In this document: positions 22,001 through 34,000 of the stretch, one piece after another
Layout: each line of letters begins with the position of its first letter
Position numbering within the stretch: position 1 is the first letter of the stretch
Source of the DNA: Branchiostoma floridae
Taxonomy: Eukaryota; Chordata; Leptocardii; Amphioxiformes; Branchiostomatidae
Assembly: GCF_000003815.2 (NCBI RefSeq)
Contig: NC_049981.1
Coordinates: forward strand, 33,586,072 to 33,631,033
DNA length: 44,962 bases
Direction: 5' to 3'
The notes under the pieces: generated by a model
The model's database searches: none
What the model saw: only the letters and a program-made list of their open reading frames with translations
Told to the model about the DNA's origin: nothing
Position numbers and translations under genes: made by a program

Positions 22001-25000
22001 TTAGGTAATTCAGTTGTAAAACCTGGGTACAGGAGCCAAATTGTAGATTGTTTGTTTTTAAATAGCCAACGAGTCACAAAATTAACTATTTTGTTGTATT
22101 GTATGCCAAAAGTGTTCTCAACCTATTTGAACATATGTCCAGGACATTCCTATACCAAATTTTAGGTAATTCAGTTGTAAAACCTGGGTACAGGAGCCAA
22201 AATGTAGATTGTTTGTTTTTAAATAGCCAAAAAGTCGCAAAATGATGTATTTTGTTGTATTATATGCCAAAGGTGTTATCAACCTATGTGTGGATATGTC
22301 CAGGACATTCCTATACCAAATTTTAGGTAATTCAGTTGTAATACCTGGTTACAGGAGCCGAAAATGTACTTTTTTTGTTCAAAATCGGCCAAAGGCCACA
22401 ATATTGAGTATCTTGCTGTATTGAATGCCAAAAGTGTTACCAAGCCATGTGTGCTTATGTCCAGGGCATTCCTATACCAAATTTTAGGTAATTCAGTTGT
22501 AATTCCTGGTTACAGGAGCCGAAAATGTACTTTTTTAGTTAAAAAATGGCCAAAGGTCACAAAATTGAGTATCTTTTTGTATTGTATGCCAAAAGTGTTA
22601 TTAACCCATGTGTTGATATGTCCAGGGCATTGCTATTCCAAATTTTAGGTAATTTAGTTGTAAAATCTGGGTAGAGAAGCCAAAAATGTACTTTTTTTGT
22701 TCAAAAAATGGCCAAAGGTCACAAAATTGAGTATCTTGTTGTATTGTTTGCCAAAAGTGTTACCAAGCCATGTGTGGATATGTCCAGGGCATTCCAATAC
22801 CAAATTTTAGGTAATTCAGTTGTAAAACCTGGGTACCGGAGCCGAAAATGTACATTTTGTTCAAAAATGGCCAAAAAGTCACAAAATGATGTATTTTGTT
22901 GTATTGTATGCCAAAAGTGTTACCAAGCCATGTGTGCATATGTCCAGGGCATTACTATACCAAATTTTAGGCAATTCAGTTGTAAAACCTGGGTACAGGA
23001 GCCGTAATTGTACTTTTTGTTCAAAAATGGCCAAAAAGTCACAAAATGAACTATTTTGTTGTGTTATATGACAAAAGTGTTATTACCCCATGTGTGGATA
23101 TGTCCAGGGCATTGCTATTCCAAATTTCAGGTAATTTAGTTGTAAAATCTGGGTAGAGAAGCCAAAAATGTACTTTTTTTGTTCAAAAAATGGCCAAAAG
23201 TCACAAAATTGAGTATGTTGTTGTATTGTTTGCCAAAAGTGTTATCAAACCATGTGTGGATATGTCCAGGGCATTCCTATACCAAATTTTAGGTAATTCA
23301 GTTGTAAAACCTGGGTACCGGAGCCGAAAATGTACTTTTTGTTCAAAAATGGCCAAAAGGTCACAAAATGAAGTATTTTGTTGTATTGCATGCCAAAAGT
23401 GTTATTAACCCATGTGTGGATATGTCCAGGGCATTCCTATACCAAATTTTAGGTAATTCAGTTGTAAAACCTGGGTACAGGAGCCAAAATGTAGTTTGTT
23501 TGTTTTCAAATAGCCCAAAAGTCACAAAATGAAGTATTTTGTTGTACTGTATGCCAAAAGTGTTCTCAACCTGTGTGAACATATATCCAGGACATTCCTA
23601 TACTAAATTTTAGGTAATTCAGTTGTAAAACCTGGGTGCAGGAACCAAAATGTAGTTTGTTTTTAAATAGCCAAAAGGTCACAAAATTAAGTATTTTGTT
23701 GTATTGTATGCCAAAAGTGTTACCAAGCCATGTGTGCTTATGTCTAGGGCATTACTATACATAATTTTAGGTAATTCAGTTGTAAAACCTGGGTACAGGA
23801 GCCAAAATGTAGTTTGTTTTTAAATAGCCAAAAAGTCACAAAATTAAGTATTTTGTTGTATTGTATGCCAAAAGTGTTACCAACCCATGTGTGCTTATGT
23901 CCAGGGCATTACTATACATAATTTTAGGTAATTCAGTTGTAAAACCTGGGTACAGGAGCCGTAATTGTACTTTTTGTTCAAAAATGGCCAAAAAGTCACA
24001 AAATGAACTATTTTGTTGTATTATATGACAAAAGTGTTATTAACCCATGTGTGGATATGTCCAGGGCATTGCTATTCCAGATTTTAGGTAATTTAGTTGT
24101 AAAACCTGGGTACCGGAGCCGAAAATGTACTTTTTGTTCAAAAATGGCCAAAAGGTCACAAAATGAAGTATTTTGTTGTATTGCATGCCAAAAGTGTTAT
24201 TAACCCATGTGTGGATATGTCCAGGGCATTGCTATTCCAAATTTTAGGTAATTTAGTTGTAAAATCTGGGTAGAGAAGCCAAAAATGTACTTTTTTTGTT
24301 CAAAAAATGGCCAAAGGTCACAAAATTGAGTATCTTGTTGTATTGTTTGCCAAAAGTGTTACCAAGCCATGTGTGGATATGTCCAGGGCATTCCAATACC
24401 AAATTTTAGGTAATTCAGTTGTAAAACCTGGGTACCGGAGCCGAAAATGTACATTTTGTTCAAAAATGGCCAAAAAGTCACAAAATGATGTATTTTGTTG
24501 TATTGTATGCCAAAAGTGTTACCAAGCCATGTGTGCATATGTCCAGGGCATTACTATACCAAATTTTAGGCAATTCAGTTGTAAAACCTGGGTACAGGAG
24601 CCGTAATTGTACTTTTTGTTCAAAAATGGCCAAAAAGTCACAAAATGAACTATTTTGTTGTGTTATATGACAAAAGTGTTATTACCCCATGTGTGGATAT
24701 GTCCAGGGCATTGCTATTCCAAATTTCAGGTAATTTAGTTGTAAAATCTGGGTAGAGAAGCCAAAAATGTACTTTTTTTGTTCAAAAAATGGCCAAAAGT
24801 CACAAAATTGAGTATGTTGTTGTATTGTTTGCCAAAAGTGTTATCAAACCATGTGTGGATATGTCCAGGGCATTCCTATACCAAATTTTAGGTAATTCAG
24901 TTGTAAAACCTGGGTACCGGAGCCGAAAATGTACTTTTTGTTCAAAAATGGCCAAAAGGTCACAAAATGAAGTATTTTGTTGTATTGCATGCCAAAAGTG

Positions 25001-28000
25001 TTATTAACCCATGTGTGGATATGTCTAGGGCATTGCTATTCCAAATTTTAGGTAATTTAGTTGTAAAATCTGGGTAGAGAAGCCAAAAATGTACTTTTTT
25101 TGTTCAAAACTGGCCAAAGATCACAAAATTGAGTATCTTGTTGTATTGTATGCCAAAAGTGTTACCAAGCCATGTGTGGATATGTCCAGGGCATTCCAAT
25201 ACCAAATTTTAGGTAATTCAGTTGTAAAACCTGGGTACCGGAGCCGAAAATGCATTTTTTTTTTAAAAAGGCCAAAAAGTCACAAAATGAACTATTTTAT
25301 TGTATTGTATGCCAAAAGTGTAACCAAGCCATGTGTGCTTATGTCCAGGGCATTCCTATACCAAATTTTAGGTAATTCAGTTGTAAAACCTGGGTACAGG
25401 AGCCGAAAAGGTACCTTTTGTTCAAAAATGGCCAAAAAGTCAAAAAGACTTAAAAACGTGTTCTGTTCTCTTTTTTTGTTCGCTTTATAGTGAAAGATAT
25501 GGCATAGACTGAGTATGTCCCATGTACTAATCTGACTGTTTATGCTATGTCAGTATTCATGTTGCAGTGCCTTTTAAAGAGGCAATGTTGCGTGTACTAG
25601 TATTTCGTCAGACTGTGTTTGTGTTATAACAATATATAAAGTTTATTGCAAATTGTTGCCCGTGGGCTAAATTGCAGCTAACATAAAAGATTCAAACAGT
25701 GTAAAAACAATATCACAAGTGTCTGCCCCTATCTAAAGCTAGTAAAAGCTAACTCTAGATCCTGGGTTATTTGTGTTTGACTCCTTTTTCGAGGACAGTG
25801 GAAAACCAAAGATCACACCTTTTCTGTTATATGTGTGGGTTTTATGATGTTAGATGGAGAACCTTTTTCTTTTTTTCAGTGAATGTGAGGAAGTTTGGGT
25901 GGAATTTCTTTCGTGATTATAGAAAGAGCAGTTTGACATAAAATGTGTTTCGTTATACATGAATTGGCTGTGCATCAGTACTTAACCAAACCAGATTAAA
26001 GAGATCATTTCATTTTATCAAACTCTATAAACCTCTCGTTTTAGTCAAAGTGTTCTCATTGGGAGGACCATTGACCATCCGTCTAATGGGAAACAGCTTA
26101 TCTCTTTACATAAGCAGCTTCAGCATAACGGAAGTTTTGTGCTAAATGTTTGTGTTGCATTGATGAAGCAATGTGATGGTAGTTGACTTCTCCTCATCTG
26201 ACTTTGGCTTGTTTTATTGTTACGCACCACAAAAGAAGGGAGATTAAGTCATACGGGTTAAGTCTGAATCTATAAGTTTTTCGATATTGATCTTTTGGAA
26301 TATGAACAGAAGGTTGTCGTGCTGATGCATTTTGTGATGCCTCAGAATACATTAGGTTCACGTGTCCATAACGGTTGACCATCCGGTACTGCATGTTCTT
26401 GGTGTCGTTCTTCGGTTTATAGAATTGGCGTTCTTCCTGGTTTATAAAATTGACGTTGGCTGCCACAGGTAACATGTTGAGGACATCCGAAACCCACAGT
26501 CACTGAAACATAACTTTTTCCCAACCAACCCCACCTCCAGGCTGTAATGATGCTCTTGGGGTGGAAGACAGTACCATACCTGATGGCAGCATCACTGCAT
26601 CTTCGGCCTTACCCGATAGACCACCCCATGACGGACGCTTGAACTCAAACAGCTACTGGGCAGCCGGTCAAGACAGAATCGGGGAGTGGTTACAGGTAGT
26701 TATGCTATTTTCTTATCAGGAAAGGGACTATTTTCAGTTTAAATAACTTACTGCAGTCATTATCACCAGTAAATGCAGTGTTGTAGTGAGTCCCCAGGTA
26801 AGTTTACCAAACGGTGCCAGTATTTAATGAGCTGAATTCTAGCAGATATTTTAATGGGAAAAGAAGATCAGACATAGACATGTTCTTGAGACATGCGTTT
26901 GGGCGAGGATAACTCTCCTCGCTCGCCGTCATTAGATGATTTTGAATGGACACCAAGTAGAAATTTCTGAAAACGTGTGTTAAGTATGGCGAATTCTGGT
27001 ATATCTAAAGGGAGGCGTGTGTTATCGATTAAAAAAAAATCATCCTTGTCTATATGAAGCCCAGACGCATGTCTCAAGAACATGTCTTTGTCTGATCTTC
27101 TTTCAAAATTAATGATATAAGAATGAGTTAGATCAGTGCAAGTGCTCTTTCGAATCGACAGTGGAATACTATCGTCGATCTGAAGTTTCTTTAATAAGAA
27201 AGAGAAAATATTTTTTGAAGAAGATACAGGGATGTTTTTTTTTAACAAGAAGTTTGAGTGTTTTAGAGGTATGGTCAAAGCATGTTAACGCAGATCCATA
27301 CATTAGGATAAGTTTTACAAATTTGTCAAACAGATCTTTACCTAGCGTTATTGAAATATTTGCCGAAGATAAAAGTGATTTCATTTTGAAGACATCTCTC
27401 ATAGATCTAGCTTTGGTCTATAGAAATATTCTGGCTGTTTTAAATTTACCTGAGGACGTAAAGGGACTCCAAGGTAGGTGTCCGTTACTTCTATTTATTT
27501 ACTATAGATGAAGAACTCTTTTGACATTTTCTTTGTAGTGCTTTTAGAGAAGATAAGAACTTAAGATATATATTAACAGTTAGTTTCCAATTATCACAGT
27601 ATGTTTGTATGATGCATTATGGATTTGGTATTGATATGGTATTGACGCATTGTTGGATTTGTCACCTGACTTTAAGATTGGACTTAAAATGCTTTTGTTT
27701 CAATTAGGTGGAAATTTGCCCTCAATGAGTATAGTATTGACAAGAGTAACTAATGACAGAAGAAACTGCTTTGAATTTGATCCATATTTTAGCATGTTGT
27801 TTGAAATATAATCCATGCCAAAGGCTTTTCCAGATCATATTACAACAAACCAATTGTCATATAATGCCATTTAGGTGGATCTAGGAGGCATGAAGCAAGT
27901 CATCGGCACCATCATTCAAGGTTCTTCAGGCTGTCAACTTTGTGGGCCGTTACCCTGGATAACGTCCTACAAACTCCAGTACAGCATACACGGGACCAGT

Positions 28001-31000
28001 TGGACGACATATGTGGGAAGCGATGGCTCAGATAAGGTAACTTAGATACAGAACTATCTCAGATGAGACAAATGATCATTAATTCGTCAGGAAATCTTTA
28101 CAGATTTTTGTTGCTATACATGCAGCATACAGGACATCCCCTTCAGAATGCCCCACTACCCCAGCTCTGAGCTGCCCAGTTCCAACCATCTTCTGACAAA
28201 TCTCTCCTGTACTGATCCCCGTTGTTTGCGCAGACGTCTGGTTCTCAAATGGCTACAGACTTTGTTAGCTTATTCACCACAGTTTGTATTTGCTGGATTG
28301 TCAAATTTTCGGAGAGAATGTTGTGGTTAATTCTAAAGATCTACAGAAACGGTAAAATGCCCTCATTTTATTCATCCGTTTACATTCCAGATTTTTGCAG
28401 GCACAACGGACGCGAGGACAGCTGTAGAAAACGAACTGGAAAACCCGGTTTATGCCCGTTATGTTCGTTTCGTGGTTCAGGACTGGAATATGAACATCGC
28501 TATGAGGTTTGAAGTCGAAGGATGCACCGGTAAGTCTCTGCTGCAGCATTGGTTAGAATCTAATTCACAAGTAATATAACTCTTTGCTGATCAAATATCA
28601 TTCAGCTCCAGGGCGTTCGAGGCTGACACTCCATGATACCAGGAAGGATCAAGACACGATAACGTATTTACTGCTCTCCCCTTAAGAATGCTTGATAGTA
28701 ATACGCTAAGTAACGCTAAGCCGCCATTGTTACTTGCCTTCAGGTCATCCATGGAAAGGTTTTGCTTACCCAGACTACAGAGTTCTAGACTTTGTCTTGT
28801 TTTATTGTTACGCACCATTCAAGAAGGGAGAACAGTTTTCCGCCTGTTTCCTTATTAAGTCAAACGTGTAAAGTCTGAATCTATATGTTGTTTTTTTGTA
28901 TTGATGATTTGGAATCATGAACAACAGGTTCCCGTGCTAATGTATTTTGTACTGGCTCAGGTCCATGTGTCCGTGACGGTTGACCAGTTGTGTACATGTA
29001 TCAGGGATAATTACCGCCCGGTACTACATATTCTTCGTGTCGTTCTTCGGTTAATAGAATTAAGTAAACGTTTTCTGCCCAGGTAACATGATAACGACAT
29101 CCAAAACCCACTGTCACTGAAAAATAACTTTATTTTTCCACCCAGTCTGTAATAGTGATCCACTTGGAGTGGAAGACAGTACCATACCTGATAGCAGCAT
29201 CACTGCATCTTCGGCCTTACCCTTCGGCCTTATCCACCCCATGCCGGACGCTTAGACTCAAACAGCTTCAAATATCATTTTCAGCTACATTATACCTCTA
29301 CCAATCAGGCTGGCTTCACACATGTGGCGTCCATACTACGTCTCTATTCCTGTTGCCAAGTTGCGTTAGTGAACGACTATTGGTTATAATTCGCCCATGA
29401 TTTTCCGATAATTTGTCATGTACTATCGGCTAAAGTTCATTTTTACGTAGCAAATCCACAACCTGTAGAGCTGCTGTGTGTGTGCATTTGGCAAATCACC
29501 GCAAATTGACCAATTGAAGCCCACTCTATTTGTTCCCTGGTTAAAACTTGACACCTCATCAGCATGCCGATGAATATATTCTAGGGTGCAGAACTAACAA
29601 TAAGACTTGCTGAAAGACTAAAAGTTCACACAGTTCACTTCAACATTTTCTTGTTCTTACTGAATATACATTTTTATTAACCGACTTCAGGTAACCTGAC
29701 ACAATCCTACATTTTCAACATTGCCTTCAATGGAAAAGAAGCCAAAACTGTGTGTTGCAAAATTTGTATTGCGCTACCTGTGCCACCATGTTTGTAATGT
29801 CTTTGTTGTGAGCAGTATTTATCTCCTTACAATTATATATTAGATCTTCCAGCAGCTTATCTCAATTAGGCCAAATTGTACAATATAGATCTTCATTAAT
29901 TCCTAGTTCCAGGGCTCTCAGGGCTGACTCTCGATGATGTCGGAGCGGATCGCCTTACCGTTGACTGGACAGTCAAGTCGGGTCACTCCGTCTCCAGCTA
30001 CACCCTCAGCTACGAGCCGGCAGGCGGGACGTCTGTGGACCTAACCCCCGCACCGGTAGCAGGCGACACCTCGGCTGCCGTAACGGGGCTAGATGCCGAC
30101 ACGGACTACACCATCACGCTCACTTCTTTTGACAGTGACAACCTGGAAATCGGAGTTATCAGCGGGACATTCAGGACAGGTGGGCAAATGTTGTAAGCAA
30201 TCCCGCTTATAGATCAGAATCAAAGGTCCTAATGATCCGATTTGCCCTGTACCAGGAGGAAAACTTATGTTGATGGCATTGCTGCCCCTATGGCCGGTGA
30301 GGTGAGGTGAGGACAGGCCGTCCGTACGGCAGTTAAACACGCCAAATTAACACTTTTGTATAGCTCTTGCAGAGACTCAGGGGATTCTTTGCGGTAGCTG
30401 AACTGTCATGAATATGGCAACTTCCCGCAGTGCCTGTACTCTATTTGCTGTCTGTCACTTTAGGTCGGTACAAGTTGAAATTGACTATAGACCGAAATAT
30501 GATGACAGTTTACCTTTCCTCTTTCCTCATCCAGACAGTAGAGGTGTACACTTGCCCTTACTTCCTCATTGGTACGCAATAACCCAAACTATGTCCGCCT
30601 CTTTGCTGATATAGATAAATTATACCTAAAGTTTGTAGCTGTATTTCTATAGCATTGGTCGTTAAGAATCATGCACTACAGATTTCAGTGCGTGCGTGTG
30701 GTGTTCTTCTAAAACACATTAGGTCAATATGTTAACCTGTCGAGTACATTTATTTGGGCGATTCACCGCGAATATTTGCTAATCAATGTGCATTTTAGGC
30801 CCACGGCTCTCTGATCTGACCCTCGACCGTGCCGAGATGAATAGTCTCACCGTTTCCTGGAAAGTCCTTGGGGATCTTCAGATCTCGCGCTACAGCCTCC
30901 GGTACGAGCTGGCAGGCGGGTCGGACTCGCACCAGGAGCTGTCTCCCGCACCGGGAGTAGGGGACACCTCGGCTACCGTGTCGGGGCTGCTTTTCGGCAA

Positions 31001-34000
31001 GGAGTACACCCTCACGCTCACTTCTATCGACGACGACAACCAGGCAAACACAGTTATCAGCGGTACCTACAAGACAGGTGGGTAAGGCGTAAAATGGTGT
31101 GTTTCCGGTTCAAGTCCTGAAAAATTAGGTCGGTAAGTGGGGAGACTCGTCTTGTATCACGGCGCGTGATACATTCCTTCGCCAAGTCACTATTTGATTA
31201 TTTTTGTTTCTGTTTGAACGACGGATACACTTATTGTCTGCGTGGGGTTAAATTTGCCACTATAAGACATTGTTTTTACGAGGTCTTATAAGGGGTATGT
31301 CACCGAGTCCATCCAGTAAATTCCTTCAGTAGTCTGAGGGTGGCCATTGCACAGTTCGCCTGCGGGAACGAAGAGAGAAAAGGGCATAAATGAATTGAAG
31401 CCATTTCCTGCCGTTCATCGAGAAAAAAATTGGTTTGCCAATCTATTCTCATAACTGTATATATTTATTCAAACTAGTAAAGAAAAGTTGAAAGTATGCA
31501 ATGCTTGTGCATTTACAAAGAAAAGTGATTTCACCATTCTGGACCCATTGCTCTTCCTCTCGTACATAAACGACTGGCCAGATCAGCTTGATTCAAGTTG
31601 TAGCTAATGACATCTGTCCAAAGAACAAAAGATCTTTCCTGTTACTTAAGCCACATCAGTAGACACGGAGGTTCTGCGCTCAATATCTGCGTTACGTTGG
31701 TTGTCCTCAGAGATAGAATGATAGTCACTCTTTCCTCACCTCTCAGTCTGTCAGAATCCGCTGGGGATGGAATCTGGTGCCATACCTGACAGCAGCATCA
31801 CCGCATCCTCGTTCGCTGATGGAAAACCGCCCAAAGACGCACGTTTAAACGGAAACAGCGCCTGGGTTCCGGAAAATGACAGATACGGAGAATGGTTACA
31901 GGTATTTATAGGGTTTGATAGATTGAAAAGCCTTATATTGCTTATTTGGAGAGGAATTATTTTCTGTTATGGAAGGCAATTTCACCCACCACAACACTCA
32001 AGTTGACGCCACTGTCGTATTTGAAACCAAAATGACGCAATGCGTGTTTTGGCGCGGTGTAAATCGTGCACGTTTTTTAGTACAGGACCGTCACTTGAAC
32101 CAGCATTCACTTGTTGATCGAAGCCAAATGTCTTCTACCCTTTCCCTCGACAGTACCCGACCTCTCCATTGTACATGGAATGATAAATTTGCTGCATTGA
32201 GAATTAATGCTACATTGCTATGTCAGCTCCCAGGGTATGTCGCCAGTTGTAATCAACTAGACATGCTCCTTTTCACTTTGTTACGTTATAACAAAATAAT
32301 TACCATATTGTGCCATTTAGGTGGATCTAGGAGAGATGACGCGCGTCACCGGCGCCATTACACAGGGTGCATCCGGATCCTGGATGGAGACCTACTCTCT
32401 AGCTTACAGTGCAGATGGGACCAGTTGGACGTTCTATATAGGCAGCGAGACGGACGTCAATATGGTATTTAAGCAAGCTTAACTCAACGTAAACGCGAAG
32501 TTTCTTCACGCTTTCCGCACCTTAACGACTTCTATCCGTATCAAGATTCCCTTTAGTGTTACCTTTACGTAAGCACGGACAGGCGTGTTTCTTCACTTTT
32601 TCACGGTGCCTTTCCGCAATTATCAAATGCTTAAAGGCGTCGTTAATAACAGTATTTCCCTGTCCTTTACGAGCGGAAAGACCTTTTTGTGATCTTTTGA
32701 CTACCTTAACACTCGATTTCCGTCACGATATCCCCCACGTTTATGCGTCGTTTACACCGCCTGAAAGGTACGTGAAGAAGTGCAGAAACGTACCTATCCG
32801 AACGCTTTCCGTGATCTTTTATTTTACTATCTCACCTCACCTCACCGATGTGGACTATAGTTGTCGTTTATTTTCAGTTTAAACCTTTCCGCATCTTTAG
32901 GTTGGTTTTACGTGCTTTTTGTGGCTTAAATTGGAACTTTCCGCACCATGTACGTAAGCTTTATGTCTAATAGATACCTAAAGTCGTGGGATTGGATATG
33001 CGTGTCTCATTTGGTTTGAATCATACCTACACCGGTACCTATGGCTTCGTCGTCTAAACTATCTGTTAATTATAATTGTGGACTTTGTTAGGTCAACCGA
33101 GGGAACCATCGGTGTACAATATTCATACATGAATCTCTGTTACATTCAAGTCCACAATTTGGAGTCCAGTTTCGGGCGTTACGCCTGGAAAGACGTCATT
33201 TCAAGCAGCATAGTTCCATCTGGCCATGACAGTAGGAAAAATCCGATAAGATTCCCGAAGACGGGTACTGGTTCGTGATTAACAGGCCGTACTGTCCATG
33301 TAGTCTCCGAGAGATGATACTGGTCAAGGCGATACAGTCTTGAATTCACCATTCCGTGAATTTCAATGTGATTGAGGTAACTTAGATACGAAAATATCCT
33401 AAATGAAACAAATGATCATTAATTCTGTCCTGCAATCTGTAGGAAAATCTGTCTGGAGACATAGGGCACATCCTCTCCAATTGCCACAATGTCCCAGCCC
33501 TTATATGTCCTGTTCCAACCGCCTATCACAAAACTCTCCTGTACTGATCACATTTGTTTGCTTTGGCAGACGACTGGTTATCACACACTTACGGACGTCG
33601 AGAGCCTAATTTCATGTCAATCAATAATTCTTGTCTTTCATTGAATGTCAACGGAGATTGTTTCGTGGATAATACAAAAGATCTACAGACGATTAAAAAT
33701 GCCCTCATCTCAATTATCATTTTACTTTCCAGGCATTTGAGTCCAACGACGACGACAGCACACCTGTCACGAACCTCCTGAACAACCCAGTTGAAGCCCG
33801 TTACGTGCGTTTCATGGTCCAGAACGTTGGTGACAGTCCTCCCAATAGTAACATCGCGTTGAGATCGGAAATTTTGGGGTGTAACATCGGTACGTTTCTG
33901 TTTGTGAATTGTCGAGAGTCCGGCTCACTTATAATATAAAAGTCACTCTTCATCAATACACCATAGAGTTCAAGTGCTATCAGTGCTGACTCTCTATGAC

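Larger units (their letters stand above)
19125..25445. repeat. 160-bp satellite array, about 39 monomers, inside intron 1
   Basis: The monomer contains ttttaggtaattcagttgta, then cctgggtacaggagcc, then aagtcacaaaat, then tgtatgccaaaagtgtta and catgtgtggatatgtccagg. Spacing of the ataccaaatt anchor is 160 (for example 21831 and 21991). The array runs for about 6.3 kb with one 120-bp foreign insertion near 19876-19995. Divergence between monomers is moderate, with variants such as cttatgtccagg/catatgtccagg and ggtagagaagcc/ggtacaggagcc that define subfamilies. Recurring short frames (for example ILGNSVVKPGYRSRKCTF) follow from the period and are not coding. All monomers share one orientation. 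Confidence 0.95.
19097..26540 (+). other. Intron 1 (7.4 kb), mostly satellite
   Basis: It joins the phase-1 donor of the signal-peptide exon to the phase-1 acceptor of F5/8C-1. The satellite occupies 19125-25445. The remaining 1.1 kb holds no recognisable exon. From about 26190 to the acceptor the sequence is duplicated at 28790-29145. Confidence 0.65.

Noticed and set aside
19125-25445. CRISPR array or other regular repeat-spacer system
   Set aside because: The unit is a contiguous 160-bp satellite without unique spacers, in an animal-type genomic context.
19172-25490. Many open frames of 60-130 codons with a shared peptide such as ILGNSVVKPGYRSRKC
   Set aside because: They are translations of the 160-bp satellite. 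The period is not a multiple of three, frames stop irregularly, and no codon-level constraint is visible.
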